A stretch of DNA of 64,000 bases, from the NCBI GenBank assembly GCA_021734785.1, contig JAIPIF010000001.1, positions 1 to 64,000 of the forward strand. Reading direction: 5' to 3'. The DNA comes from Candidatus Altimarinota bacterium. Lineage in GTDB: Bacteria; Patescibacteriota; Gracilibacteria; UBA4473. Below are positions 51,983 through 61,781 of this stretch, piece after piece. The number at the start of each line of letters is the position of its first letter. Position 1 is the stretch's first letter. A program made the translations under genes and the position numbers. The notes beneath the pieces were generated by a model that ran no database searches, was not told the origin of the DNA, and saw only the letters and a program-made list of their open reading frames with translations.

Positions 51983-54421
51983 ATGAAATTGCTCGCACAC
52001 CGCCCCGACCGACCAGAGAAATGCTGGCTGTACACCACCGCTGATACCCCCAAGCAGGGACTTGATGATGAATCTGGCGAGCGAATGAAAAAGGAGGAAA
52101 TTCGGGAGGACCTGAATGCCGACCTGGAGAAAACGCTCAATTTTTTGGATAAGCGCATGGACGAACGCGCTGATTTTCAAAACGCCGATCGAGAGGCGTT
52201 GCAAGCCATTGACGGTTTGGTCGATCACGAAAGCGACATGACCCGCCGGTACGCCAAAGTGGCATTTGAAAAACAAAAAGACCTCCTCCAAAAGTTTTTT
52301 GGCGGTCGAGATTTCAATCCGAATGACGAAACCGGCGAGCTTTTTTACGAGCTCAACCGAGAATTTCAAGAAATCGTCAGCGAGGCAAACAACGCGCAGC
52401 TCAAAAAGAAAGTCGAGCTGTTGGACGAAATTGCCAGAGAAGCGGGAGAGCTCTCCGAAAAAATCGAAACCCAAGAAGAACGCCGTACGCTCCATGTGAC
52501 AGGGACGGACGGAAAAGAAATTTTGATCCCCGAGGGACTCGCCGACGACGGCGAACTTAACACACAAAAGGTAACACCACACAAAAACATCGTGGATGCG
52601 TACGAAGCAACCGTGGAGGGAAAGAAGGTCGTATTTTACAAAGTCAACGATGGCTACACCACAGAAGTGCCAAAAAATTTGCAGTACCGCGAGTCTGTAT
52701 CTCTCGACAACGCACAGATCAATTTTCTCACAAACGACAACGGAGAAATTGTTTCCGATGACGCCCCAAAAAGCACGGTCGGAAAAACAACCGTCTGGGA
52801 AAAAGCCGGCGTCTTTCTCTGGAAAGAAAAAGGCTCCTGGAAAGGATCAAAAGAAAAACCCACGGCTGATTATTTTCTCGCGCAAGAACTGGCTGAATGG
52901 AAATCAAAAAAAACCGCACCCGCGGCTCCCACCAGCTTGAACGAAACGGAAAAGGCCGAGTGGAATGAGTCGGTAAAAATTCTTAGCAATCTGGACCTCG
53001 ACGGTCTCCGCCAGTACGGAATTCTTTCTGCTGGTGCCGAGACGCTGGGCGATTTTAATCTGTACGAACTGAATGCGGCCGGCACAGGATTTGTGGCGAT
53101 CGAAAAATACCAGGCCGCCCTGGGATTCAACAATTCAGAAATTGAGGGATACAAAAAAGAAGACATCGCCTCCGGGCGCGTGGACGAGAAAACAAAGGAA
53201 ATCGACAATCGAATTAAAGCGAAACAAAAAGAGCCCGTTTCCAACGACAAGCCGGATAAAACAAAATCCTTCGAGCAGGCAAAAACAGAGGTCTGGGCGG
53301 AGGTGGAACGCGCCGACGTGGAAAACAAACACGCAGCGCTCGTCGAAGCCGCCACAAAAAGCCTCGACGATCTCCCCTCCCTTGCCAATGACTACTCAAA
53401 TGTCGACGAGCTTCGCCAAAAAATAAACGCCGCCGAAGGTTCTCTCGATGCGCTGGAAGGCTTTGAATCTGCGCTCAACTCCAAACACAAAGATCCCAAA
53501 AAAAACATCGACGACACCGCCCTTAAGACCGCACGAGAAAATCTGCAGATCGGTGAGTGGGGGCGGAAGGGCTGGGAAAACCCACGAGAAAAGGTTCTGT
53601 CTGGAGAAAAAAACATTGTCTTTCAGATCAAAGATCTAAAAAATCTCCCCACGAAAGGAAATTTCCCCAATGAAAATAATTCATATTTCAAGTATGAGGT
53701 TGAAGGAAAAACATTCCGGTTTTATTCAAACGATCGCGCGTTTGACGGGAAAAAAATGATGTCTCGGCAGGAAGCGCTTGATCAAATTAATTTTTCGAAA
53801 AATTCTGTCGACGCAGGCACTCCCGAAAAAAATGCTAAATCCGTGGAGGGGGTGAACCTAAAAATTGATAAAAGATTTGTCAAAAGTGTAAGCATCGACC
53901 GCAACTCGGGCCATGAAGAGAAAGGAAAGAAATATCATTCCTACAAAATAAAAATTTCTGAAAATTCTTACGAGTACATACATGTTAGTGATCAAGGGGG
54001 GCTTTCTCCTCGTGACGAAAATAAAGATTTTACCATTGAAAATGGGATAATCACCCTCAAGCCACAGCTTCGATTTAATAAAATATGGGATGAGGTAATT
54101 TATGCTACTGAGGGACTCGACATCGGTAGCTCTAACTGGGATGACATAAAAGACGTTTCGAAGAAAATCCTGGAGGAGGCCATCCATTCTTTTGAAAAAC
54201 GACAAAAAGAACATCCAAATGAAACGAAAGCGGATAGTTACAAAGAGATCAAGTATGAGATTAACTCCTCTGTAAAAGACCTTGGGCTTTATGATTTTCT
54301 TGATCTCGTTCGCTGGTCGGACACAGAAAAAGGAAAAGAGTTTCAAAGGCTACCAGTAATAAAAACCCTCAAAGAATATGTGAATCATCTCGCGGGCACC
54401 AAAAATCTTGATTATTCCTAA
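51983..54421 (+). CDS. Large cytoplasmic-type protein of unknown function
   Basis: The product is 812 residues from the ATG at 51983; upstream ATGs at 51884 and 51956 fall in or before the promoter. There is no signal peptide or membrane segment. Residues 35-170 form a charged helical region (ADLEKTLNFLDKRMDERADF). Later there are beta-rich segments with a repeated flavour: VEGKKVVFYKVNDGYTTEVP near 220 and VEGKTFRFYSNDRAFDGKKM near 580, and IKISENSYEYIHVSDQGG near 660. Composition becomes more A/T-rich toward the end. I know no family. The small gene at 54424 follows with a two-base gap, so the two form an operon. Confidence 0.7.
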   Translation: MKLLAHRPDRPEKCWLYTTADTPKQGLDDESGERMKKEEIREDLNADLEKTLNFLDKRMDERADFQNADREALQAIDGLVDHESDMTRRYAKVAFEKQKDLLQKFFGGRDFNPNDETGELFYELNREFQEIVSEANNAQLKKKVELLDEIAREAGELSEKIETQEERRTLHVTGTDGKEILIPEGLADDGELNTQKVTPHKNIVDAYEATVEGKKVVFYKVNDGYTTEVPKNLQYRESVSLDNAQINFLTNDNGEIVSDDAPKSTVGKTTVWEKAGVFLWKEKGSWKGSKEKPTADYFLAQELAEWKSKKTAPAAPTSLNETEKAEWNESVKILSNLDLDGLRQYGILSAGAETLGDFNLYELNAAGTGFVAIEKYQAALGFNNSEIEGYKKEDIASGRVDEKTKEIDNRIKAKQKEPVSNDKPDKTKSFEQAKTEVWAEVERADVENKHAALVEAATKSLDDLPSLANDYSNVDELRQKINAAEGSLDALEGFESALNSKHKDPKKNIDDTALKTARENLQIGEWGRKGWENPREKVLSGEKNIVFQIKDLKNLPTKGNFPNENNSYFKYEVEGKTFRFYSNDRAFDGKKMMSRQEALDQINFSKNSVDAGTPEKNAKSVEGVNLKIDKRFVKSVSIDRNSGHEEKGKKYHSYKIKISENSYEYIHVSDQGGLSPRDENKDFTIENGIITLKPQLRFNKIWDEVIYATEGLDIGSSNWDDIKDVSKKILEEAIHSFEKRQKEHPNETKADSYKEIKYEINSSVKDLGLYDFLDLVRWSDTEKGKEFQRLPVIKTLKEYVNHLAGTKNLDYS

Positions 54422-54423
54422 AC

Positions 54424-54633
54424 ATGAATTCTCCCCAAAAAGATCGGCTTCGCGCACTGCTCCTGCAGTTTCAAAAAGACCTGCAGGAGATCCAAAAAGA
54501 CTTCGAGCAAAAAATGAACGCCGCGGTCAAAAAAAGTCTCAAAAAGGCTGAAACGCTTCTGGACAAAGAAAATACGCAAAAACTCGCGGATCTCGAGTCA
54601 GGATTTGATGGCGCGTACGAAGACAAAAATTAG
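54424..54633 (+). CDS. Small coiled-coil protein
   Basis: The product is 69 residues, almost entirely helical and charged (LLLQFQKDLQEIQKDFEQKM). It starts two bases after the stop of the 812-residue protein gene and is probably co-translated with it. It may be a partner of that protein. No family is recognised. The 3' end overlaps rpsG by four bases. Confidence 0.6.
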   Translation: MNSPQKDRLRALLLQFQKDLQEIQKDFEQKMNAAVKKSLKKAETLLDKENTQKLADLESGFDGAYEDKN

Positions 54634-55223
54634 TACCGCGCCAGATGAGCAAAGGCTTTGTTGGCCTGGGCGATTTTGTGGACTTCTTCTTTTTTGTTGT
54701 ACGCAAACCCCGTTTCTTTCGACGCATCCAGGATTTCCCCCGCGAGCCGTTTGTACATGGGCTGCCCTTTTTTGCTCCGGGCACCAGCGAGAATCCAACG
54801 AATGGGGAGTGTCTCCTGTCGTTTGGGCGTGACCTCCACGGGAATCTGGTAGATCGCCCCTCCCACACGACGCGGGCGCACCTCCATGGTGGGGCTGGCG
54901 TTTTGGAGCGCTTTTTCAAACGTCTTGAGCGGATCCTCCTCGCCACGGGCGTGGAGCTCGGCAAACATGTCTTTGAGAATTTTGCGGGCAATGGTTTTTT
55001 TGCCACACCGCATGAGATTGTTTACGAGTCGTGATTGAATGGGATCCTGCGCTGAAAAGGGATTTTCAAATTTTTCCGCCTTTTTTTTGGCTGGTTTTTT
55101 TGCCGCTTCGGCGGCAGGCGCTTGATCTTGTTTTTCCGCCTTTTGGGCGGTGCTGACGTTGTCTGCTGAATTTTCTGAGGCGGCTTTCCCGCTCTGCGGG
55201 ACTACTTTTGTGTCGTCTGCCAT
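54630..55223 (-). CDS. rpsG: 30S ribosomal protein S7 with an N-terminal extension
   Basis: The product is 197 residues; typical S7 is about 155. The first 60 residues are a low-complexity Ala/Lys/Glu/Gln stretch (for example AAEAAKKPAKKKAEKFENPF) in place of the normal basic MPRRR-type start. The core then matches S7: RLVNNLMRCGKKTIARKILK, ENASPTMEVRPRRVGGAIYQ-like region, QIPVEVTPKRQETLPIRWIL, and LAGEILDAS. It binds 16S rRNA in the 30S head. It is third in the rpoC-rpsL-rpsG operon. The start at 55223 leaves a 13-base gap to rpsL. Confidence 0.94.
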   Translation of the reverse strand: MADDTKVVPQSGKAASENSADNVSTAQKAEKQDQAPAAEAAKKPAKKKAEKFENPFSAQDPIQSRLVNNLMRCGKKTIARKILKDMFAELHARGEEDPLKTFEKALQNASPTMEVRPRRVGGAIYQIPVEVTPKRQETLPIRWILAGARSKKGQPMYKRLAGEILDASKETGFAYNKKEEVHKIAQANKAFAHLARY

Positions 55224-55236
55224 GAGAAAGAAAAAA

Positions 55237-55650
55237 TTAAGATTTCGGTTTTTTGGCGCCGTAACGAGAGCGGCTCTGCTTGCGATCCGTGACGCCCTCT
55301 GCGTCGAGCGTGCCCCGGACAATGTGATATCGCACTCCAACCAGGTCTTTGACGCGTCCCCCGCGCACCAGGACCACGGAGTGCTCCTGCAGGTTGTGTC
55401 CCTCCCCCATGATGTAGGCGTTGACTTCTTGCCCATTTGTCAGGCGCACCCGCGCAATTTTCCGCAGCGCCGAGTTTGGCTTTTTGGGCGTCATCGTCGA
55501 AACCTTGATACAAACGCCTCGTCTTTGGGGAGAGGCGAGTTTTCGGGTCGTGTTTTTGAGCGTGTTGTGCACGATGTTTACCGCCGGCGATTTTGATTTT
55601 TTGCGTCGGTGGCTCCGAGGATTGCGAACGAGTTGGTTGATCGTGGGCAT
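55237..55650 (-). CDS. rpsL: 30S ribosomal protein S12
   Basis: The product is 137 residues. S12 motifs are clear: [37 protein letters not shown] with the streptomycin-site lysine, [20 protein letters not shown], and [16 protein letters not shown]. Residues 12-34 are slightly more basic than usual. It lies 16 bases after rpoC and 13 before rpsG, in the order that normally follows rpoB-rpoC. No fusA or tuf gene follows. Confidence 0.97.
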   Translation of the reverse strand: MPTINQLVRNPRSHRRKKSKSPAVNIVHNTLKNTTRKLASPQRRGVCIKVSTMTPKKPNSALRKIARVRLTNGQEVNAYIMGEGHNLQEHSVVLVRGGRVKDLVGVRYHIVRGTLDAEGVTDRKQSRSRYGAKKPKS

Positions 55651-55666
55651 GGGGGAAAACTATTTT

Positions 55667-58600
55667 TTAAGAAGCGGTGGTTTTTTCTTTGGCCGCTTTT
55701 TCGGCTTCCTGCAGGGCTTTGTAGCCAGTCCCCGCCGGAATAAGCCGGCCGATGATAACGTTTTCTTTGAGTCCGTCAAGCGTATCTCGTCGTCGCTCCA
55801 CCGCGGCATTGACCAGCACGCGGACGGTTTCCTGAAACGAGGCCGCACTCAGCCAGGAGTCGGTCCAGAGCGAAATGCGCGTCAGCCCGAGCAAAAGTCG
55901 CTCTGCACGAATGGGGCGTTTTTTCTTTTTCTTGAGTGCGTCATTTTCTTTGACATACTCGATATAATCACGGACTTCTCCCGCAAGCCATCGGGAATCC
56001 CCCGGATCAATGGCACGGACCTTGGAAGCCATTTGCTTGACGATAATTTCAATGTGCTTTTCGGAAATGTCCTGTCCCTGTGAGGCATAAATGCCCTGCA
56101 CTTCGTACAGAATGTATTCTTGGACACGCTCCACGCTGGTGAGCTCCATCAGTTTTCGCAAATCCAAATGACCAATGGTCAGTGGGGTCCCTTTTTCGAC
56201 CACGTCTCCGCTTTTTACTTTGGTCGTGATACGCGTGGGGATGGCGTAAGTTTTTTTGGCCGCCTCTCCCTCGCGAATGATAATTTCACTGTTGTCGGCT
56301 GAAAGAACTTTTCCGGCACAGCGTGACTTGACCGTTGCTTTGTCCTCGGTAGACCGGGCAATAATTTGTTTTTCTTTGATGGTGTCTCCCTTTTTGACAC
56401 TGGGTTCAAAGTTGTATCCCAGGTGATGCACTACTTCCTCTGGCGCTTCTGCCTGAATGATAATTTTGGTATCATTTTTTCCTTTTTTGATCGAAACTTT
56501 CCCAGAAATTTCCGCCAATTCGGCAGGCGTGGAGGGCGACCGTGCCTCAAAGAGCTCTTCTACGCGGGTCAGCCCCTGGGTCATGGACATCCCCTCGGTG
56601 GCGATTCCTCCCATGTGAAATGTCCGCATGGTCAGCTGCGTTCCCGGCTCTCCGATGGACTGGGCGGCAATAATCCCCACGGGAGTGCCCATTTCGACGG
56701 GTTTGTTGTCTCCCAAATTATAGCCGTAGCAGCTCTGACAAACTCCATCGCTCGTGCGACAAAACATAACCGATCGGATAATTACTGATTCTATTTGTTC
56801 TTCGTTGAGAAGCTGGAGCTCTTTGTGTTCCAGCAGCGTTCCCTTCTTGAGAAGGGTCTTGGTTCCTTTTTTTACCGGCTCCTGAAGCAGGCGGCCGTAC
56901 ACCCGTTTTTCAAAATCCATGCCCAGTTCCGCAGAATTGAGGCGCGTGACTTCTTTGCCGCGGGTCGTCCCACAGTCCTGTTCTCGTACCACCACATCCT
57001 GTACCGAGTCCACCAATCGACGCGTCAGATAGCCGGCTTCCGCGGTTTTGAGCGCGGTGTCGGATTTTCCCTTGCGTCCTCCGTGCGTGGCGTTGAAGTA
57101 TTCGAGAATAGAAAACCCACGCTTGAGGTTCGAACGAATAGGAAGCTCGATCGTGCGCCCAGATGGGCTCGAGACGAGTCCCTTCATGCCAGAAATCTGG
57201 GTGACCTGTCCCCAGTTTCCGCGAGCCCCGGAGTTGATCTGGTAAAAAATGTCATTTTCTGGACCATAGTTTTGGATCATCTCGTCCGTAATTTCTGTTT
57301 TGACGCGGGACCAGATTTTGATCGTGTTGTTGTACCGTTCTTCGTCGGTGATCAGGCCGTGGCGGTATTGTGAATTGATGCGGTTTACGATTTCGTTGGC
57401 GTCTTCAATGATTTTTTCTCGAGAGGCTGGCTCAATAAAATCAAAAACGGAGATGGAGATCCCGGATTTCGTCGCGTAGAGAAATCCCAAGTCCTTGATC
57501 GCATCCGCCATTTTTGCTGTCGCGTCTTTGCCCAGCTGCGAATAACAGTCTGCTAAAATTTTACTGAGATCTTTTTTGCCAAAAGACTGGTTTTGGTAGC
57601 CCAATTCGTTGGGGACCACGCGGTTGAAAATCAAGCGTCCCACAGAAGTTTCCAGCAGGCCCCAGTCTTCGCTGCGAACCTGTATCTTTGCCTGAAGATG
57701 TATCTGCTCGGCTTCGTAGGCCATGATGGCAGCTTTTTCTGAGGGAAATGCCTTGCCGGCTCCCGGCTTGTTTTCAAAAAGCTGTGTCAAAAAGTAACAT
57801 CCCAGCACCATATCCTGTGAGGGATTGATGATTGGATCGCCCGAAGAAGGCTTGAGAAGATTTTTGGCCGACACCATGATCTCTCGCGCTTCGGTTTGTG
57901 CCTTTTCTGACAGCGGCAAATACACCGCCATCTGATCTCCGTCAAAGTCGGCATTGTAGGCAGCACAGACGAGCGGATGGAGACGAATGGCCTTCCCTTC
58001 CACGAGACGAGGACGAAATGCCTGAATCCCCAGTCGGTGCAGGGTGGGTGCACGATTGAGAAGAACATATTTTCCCTTGATGACTTCATCCAGAATATCC
58101 CAGACCACTTTTTCCCCGTCACGAATAAGTTTTTCGCCGGTCTTCACGTTGTAGGCAAGTTCAAACTCAATGAGCTTGGAGATGACAAAAGGCTTAAAGA
58201 GTTCGAGTGTAATTTTTTTCGGAAGTCCGCATTCATCCAGGCGCAAGTCCGGACCCACCGCAATCACAGATCGTCCAGAATAATCGACGCGTTTTCCCAA
58301 AAGGTTTTGGCGAAAGCGCCCCTGTTTTCCCTTCAGCATATCCGACAGCGATTTTAGCTTTCGGCGCTGAACATAGTTCATGCCTGAGCGGGTACTGCGG
58401 GAAGAATTGGAGATCAAAATGTCAACCGCTTCCTGCAGCATGCGTTTTTCGTTGCGGCAGATAATTTCTGGTGCTCCCAGCTGAATGAGTTTTTTGAGGC
58501 GTGCATTGCGGTTGATCACGCGGCGATAGAGATCATTTAGGTCGGAGGTCGCAAAACGCCCTCCATCCAGCTGCACCATGGGGCGCAGATCTGGAGAAAT

Positions 58601-59536
58601 CACAGGGATGACTGTGAGAATCATCCACTCCGGGCGGATTTTGTTTCGCTGAAATGAGCTCACGAGTTTGAGCCGTTTGATCGCCTTTTTTTGTTTTTGT
58701 CCGGAGGAGTTTCGGATCTCTTCTTCGAGCTCTTTTCCGAGCTTGGGGAGGTCTATTTTTTGAACAATTTCTCGTACGGCATCGGCTCCGATCCCCGCGC
58801 GGAAAATATGCCCAAATTTCATCGAGGTATTTCGGTATTTGAGCTCTGGAAGAACCTCTCCCACTGAGATGGACTTGAGCTCTTCTTTCGCTTCTTTGAA
58901 ATTTGTGTTTACTTCTTCGAGTTTCCCAACAAGGCTTTCTTCCAGTTTTTTGAGGTCTGCCTCTTTCATGTCGCCTTTTTTGACGGCATTTTTGGCAGCT
59001 TTGAGACTCTGGTCATTTTCCTCCTTCGTTTTGTCCAGCACTTTTTTGTATTCTTGTTCGAGTTTCTCAATTTCCTCTTCCTTGGCTTTTTCGTCCACAT
59101 CCACTACGACATACGCAGCAAAATACACAACCAATTCCAGTTTTTTGACGGGGAGGTTTAAAAGGAGCCCAATCTTTGATGGCGTGGAAGCCAAAAACCA
59201 GGGATGGGTCACCGGGACGGCAAGTTTGATATGCCCCATCCGTTCACGTCGAACGGAAGAACGGGTTACTTCTACGCCACATTTTTCACAAACAATGCCC
59301 TTGTATCGAATGCGTTTATATTTTCCGCACGCACACTCCCAGTTTTTCACCGGTCCAAAAATCTTTTCACAAAAAAGACCGTCTGGTTCCGGTTTTTGGG
59401 TGCGATAATTAATCGTTTCGGGTTTTGTGATTTCTCCGTGTGACCAACTCAGGATGTCTTCAGGAGAGGCAATGGATATCGAAATCGAGTCAAAGAGTGC
59501 TTGAGGGACACTGGTTCTCTTGACTTCATTATTCAT
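55667..59536 (-). CDS. rpoC: RNA polymerase beta' subunit
   Basis: The product is 1289 residues. The N-terminal zinc site is C68/C70/C83/C86; the catalytic [10 protein letters not shown] is at 528-537; the bridge and trigger region includes [20 protein letters not shown]. The second zinc site lies around CGTTRGKEV and [15 protein letters not shown]. An acidic, Lys/Glu-rich coiled insertion at about residues 147-225 replaces the usual loop after YFAAYVV. The start at 59536 (MNNEVKRTS) agrees with the family; the ORF start at 59629 is within the leader. No rpoB lies upstream, and the gene has its own promoter. Confidence 0.97.
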   Translation of the reverse strand: MNNEVKRTSVPQALFDSISISIASPEDILSWSHGEITKPETINYRTQKPEPDGLFCEKIFGPVKNWECACGKYKRIRYKGIVCEKCGVEVTRSSVRRERMGHIKLAVPVTHPWFLASTPSKIGLLLNLPVKKLELVVYFAAYVVVDVDEKAKEEEIEKLEQEYKKVLDKTKEENDQSLKAAKNAVKKGDMKEADLKKLEESLVGKLEEVNTNFKEAKEELKSISVGEVLPELKYRNTSMKFGHIFRAGIGADAVREIVQKIDLPKLGKELEEEIRNSSGQKQKKAIKRLKLVSSFQRNKIRPEWMILTVIPVISPDLRPMVQLDGGRFATSDLNDLYRRVINRNARLKKLIQLGAPEIICRNEKRMLQEAVDILISNSSRSTRSGMNYVQRRKLKSLSDMLKGKQGRFRQNLLGKRVDYSGRSVIAVGPDLRLDECGLPKKITLELFKPFVISKLIEFELAYNVKTGEKLIRDGEKVVWDILDEVIKGKYVLLNRAPTLHRLGIQAFRPRLVEGKAIRLHPLVCAAYNADFDGDQMAVYLPLSEKAQTEAREIMVSAKNLLKPSSGDPIINPSQDMVLGCYFLTQLFENKPGAGKAFPSEKAAIMAYEAEQIHLQAKIQVRSEDWGLLETSVGRLIFNRVVPNELGYQNQSFGKKDLSKILADCYSQLGKDATAKMADAIKDLGFLYATKSGISISVFDFIEPASREKIIEDANEIVNRINSQYRHGLITDEERYNNTIKIWSRVKTEITDEMIQNYGPENDIFYQINSGARGNWGQVTQISGMKGLVSSPSGRTIELPIRSNLKRGFSILEYFNATHGGRKGKSDTALKTAEAGYLTRRLVDSVQDVVVREQDCGTTRGKEVTRLNSAELGMDFEKRVYGRLLQEPVKKGTKTLLKKGTLLEHKELQLLNEEQIESVIIRSVMFCRTSDGVCQSCYGYNLGDNKPVEMGTPVGIIAAQSIGEPGTQLTMRTFHMGGIATEGMSMTQGLTRVEELFEARSPSTPAELAEISGKVSIKKGKNDTKIIIQAEAPEEVVHHLGYNFEPSVKKGDTIKEKQIIARSTEDKATVKSRCAGKVLSADNSEIIIREGEAAKKTYAIPTRITTKVKSGDVVEKGTPLTIGHLDLRKLMELTSVERVQEYILYEVQGIYASQGQDISEKHIEIIVKQMASKVRAIDPGDSRWLAGEVRDYIEYVKENDALKKKKKRPIRAERLLLGLTRISLWTDSWLSAASFQETVRVLVNAAVERRRDTLDGLKENVIIGRLIPAGTGYKALQEAEKAAKEKTTAS

Positions 59537-60021
59537 GAGAAGGAGAAAAAAAAGCAGGAAATGAGGGATTTGGACACAGAGAAAAGAGTTTCCCAGCCCA
59601 AAAGCCACGCGATTGTATGAATTTTCCAAAAAGGGTCAAGCTGTTTTTTCTATTTTTTTCTTTCTTCACAAATCCACTTCTTTCTAGAGAAAAAAGAAAA
59701 AGAATAACTTAGTCATTCGTAGAGAAAAAAAGCGAGAAACGAAGCATTCTTCTTGGGGGATGTTTTTGCAATGATATTGAGAAAAAAAAGAAAGAAGACC
59801 AAGAAATGAACTATAAAATTACTGATCAAAACTCCTGCTTTTTAGGGAAAGGGAAAAGAATGATTTTGCAATACCGTGATTTTTTTTCTTTAAAACCCAA
59901 GAAAAATGTGGAAAACTCCTTTCTCTTTTGTGGAAAGGGAGGGGGGATGGGTGTGCAATTTTTTTTATTCCTCTCTTGTCGCAAAAACAAAAAAAAGAAA
60001 AAGGAATGTTTTTGGTGCAAA
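59537..60021. other. A/T-rich intergenic region upstream of rpoC
   Basis: These 485 bases contain the rpoC promoter and leader (59537-59639). The rest is purine- and pyrimidine-tract sequence (long A, AAAG and T runs). No gene, tRNA or repeat was found. Confidence 0.6.
59612..59639 (-). promoter_or_regulatory. Promoter of the rpoC operon
   Basis: Minus strand: -35 TTGACC (59634-59639), 16 bp spacer, -10 TACAAT (59612-59617). The leader to the ATG at 59536 is about 70 nt. Confidence 0.7.
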
Positions 60022-61221
60022 CTATTTCCACACCGTGTTTGGGGCTATGAGCGAATCCGGTGGAATCATGCGGCCGGGTAAAATTTTGACCCCACTGCCA
60101 ATTTGCGAATTTTTTCCCACAATCGCGCCGAGTTTTTGTCGCCCGGAGTCGAGGAGTTCTTCTTTCACTTTTACTTTTATGTTTTGCTGATCGAGTCGCA
60201 AATTGGTCGTACAGGAAAAAGCGCCAAAGTTTCCCCCCTCATCCACTACGGAATCTCCCACATACGAAATGTGCGTCGAAACATTTGGCGCGAGGAAACT
60301 GCGAGCAATTTCGGAGTTGAATCCGATCACACAATCCCTGCCCACGATGGAATTTCTTACCAGGGATCCCGTGCCGATTACCGCGTTTTCTCCGAGAAAA
60401 CAGGGCCCCACAATGACGGCATTGTCGGTAATTTTTGCGCCAGCCGAGAGATAAATTTTTTCCCCGCGCAAGCGCGCCGTGTCGGCGACCTCCGCTTCCG
60501 GGTGAATGAAGGCTTCATTCGGTAGCTGCCCAAGCCAGAACTCGGTCATTTCCAGGACGTGGTGTGGGTATTTGATCGCACACCAGGGACCATCGTAGGC
60601 GACGGCGGTGAAATTTTTCTCCTCAAACAGTGTCTGTAGCGATCGCTCGTACGCGTCAGAGTGTTTGAAATCCTGGGCAGAAAGATGTTTTTGCAACATC
60701 TTTGCATCACAGAAAAAATGCGCCACGATCGTCACCAGATCGGAGGGCTCATTTCCCTCTCCTGGCTTCTCGACTATTTTTTCGATCTTTTTGCCATCGG
60801 TTTGCAGATAGCCCCCGGGAAAATAGGTTTGTACTTTTTTGGCCAAAATCGAACCGTCAGCGGCTCGCCCCTCGAAAACCATTGTTTCATACACCGCGGG
60901 ATCGATTGCGTCGTTGCCTCCCAACAAAAAAACTTCGCCCTCGCCGGCCGCCTCCAGTCCCGCCATCACGCCGCCGGCCATACCATCTTCGGGGTTTTTT
61001 TGCTGGACGACCTGGGCGGGGAAGTTGTACTGTTTCAAAATATTTTCAACTCGTTCTTGGTTGTGTGGCCCGGCCACGACGATGAAGTTTTCCAATCCGC
61101 CCTCGGTGGCGTTTTTGAGCAACTTCACGATCAGGGGCTCTCCACAAAATTCGAGAAAATTTTTATCTCCCAGCGGTTCCATCCGGGTGCTGCGGCCGGC
61201 AGCGAGAAAAATCGTTTTCAT
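60022..61221 (-). CDS. Sugar-phosphate nucleotidyltransferase with left-handed beta-helix (GlmU-like)
   Basis: The product is 399 residues. The N-terminal nucleotidyltransferase signature is MKTIFLAAGRSTRMEPLGDK with LGGNDAIDPAVYE as the metal-site region. A hexapeptide beta-helix begins near residue 240 (AFIHPEAEVADTARLRGEKI, AVIVGPCFLGENAVIGTGS). The plan matches GlmU or glucose-1-phosphate thymidylyltransferase-type enzymes. The exact sugar cannot be told; the activation loop G-x-S-T-R-M differs slightly from GlmU's GxGTRM. It overlaps the upstream gene by four bases. It ends in the gap beside rpoC. Confidence 0.85.
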   Translation of the reverse strand: MKTIFLAAGRSTRMEPLGDKNFLEFCGEPLIVKLLKNATEGGLENFIVVAGPHNQERVENILKQYNFPAQVVQQKNPEDGMAGGVMAGLEAAGEGEVFLLGGNDAIDPAVYETMVFEGRAADGSILAKKVQTYFPGGYLQTDGKKIEKIVEKPGEGNEPSDLVTIVAHFFCDAKMLQKHLSAQDFKHSDAYERSLQTLFEEKNFTAVAYDGPWCAIKYPHHVLEMTEFWLGQLPNEAFIHPEAEVADTARLRGEKIYLSAGAKITDNAVIVGPCFLGENAVIGTGSLVRNSIVGRDCVIGFNSEIARSFLAPNVSTHISYVGDSVVDEGGNFGAFSCTTNLRLDQQNIKVKVKEELLDSGRQKLGAIVGKNSQIGSGVKILPGRMIPPDSLIAPNTVWK

Positions 61222-61745
61222 ATTTTTTCAATCTTGAAGCCGGCCTCGTCGCCAGCGTCGGAGAAATCAATACGGCAATTTTGTAAATGGCGCAAGGTCT
61301 GGGGGGACAAAAACAGCTTCACCCCTTCGGTCTCGACCACAGCATCGCCCGCTTCGGGGTGATCCAAAAAATCAAGGTGGTACGTCACTTCTTCACTCCC
61401 CGGGGGGAAAAGAGCTTCGAGTTTGAACCCTGCCCCTTCTTGCCCGGCTTCTTTTTGAAACTGCCGAACTTTTTCTGCAGCAACCTTGGTCAAAAAGGGA
61501 TCTTTTTTTGGGGCAAACACATTCAAATCCTCCGCGGCTTCATTGAGGTCCTGCAAAATCTTTTGGAGCTCCGCATCGCCCATCCCGTGGCCGCGGACGC
61601 CATCAGCCAGTCGCTCAAAATTGCCGATCATGCAGCCGGCGCAGTGCAGGCCGTGCGCGAGCAAAATTTCCTGTGCCTCGGGCATTGTTTCCAAAATCTC
61701 GGCAACGGTTTCCCCCCCATCAAACTTTTTTTTCGGGCTTGTCAT
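61218..61745 (-). CDS. DUF1858 and A-type (HesB/IscA-like) domain fusion lacking the usual cysteines
   Basis: The product is 175 residues from the ATG at 61745. Residues 10-72 are a DUF1858 module with its CxxC (C35, C38 in LLAHGLHCAGCMIGNFERLA). Residues 83-175 match the A-type Fe-S carrier fold (FLTKVAAEKVRQFQKEAGQE, EGVKLFLSPQTLRHLQNCRI, DFSDAGDEAGFKIEKI). The three conserved cysteines of IscA and ErpA (GGCSG and CGC) are absent; a lone Cys157 is at another position. It therefore probably does not bind a cluster in the usual way. The start follows a leaderless promoter; the ORF to 61946 is spurious. It is coupled to the nucleotidyltransferase gene. Confidence 0.75.
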   Translation of the reverse strand: MTSPKKKFDGGETVAEILETMPEAQEILLAHGLHCAGCMIGNFERLADGVRGHGMGDAELQKILQDLNEAAEDLNVFAPKKDPFLTKVAAEKVRQFQKEAGQEGAGFKLEALFPPGSEEVTYHLDFLDHPEAGDAVVETEGVKLFLSPQTLRHLQNCRIDFSDAGDEAGFKIEKI

Positions 61746-61781
61746 CGGCCGGATTTTAGGGGAAAATGCGCGCGATGAAAA
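61739..61781. promoter_or_regulatory. Overlapping divergent leaderless promoters of the DUF1858 gene and thyA
   Basis: Minus strand: -35 TTTTCA (61776-61781), 17 bp, -10 TAAAAT (61753-61758), seven bases to the ATG at 61745. Plus strand: -35 TTGTCA (61739-61744), 17 bp, -10 GAAAAT (61762-61767), seven bases to the ATG at 61775. Each -35 lies across the other gene's start codon, so both units share 43 bp. Confidence 0.55.
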
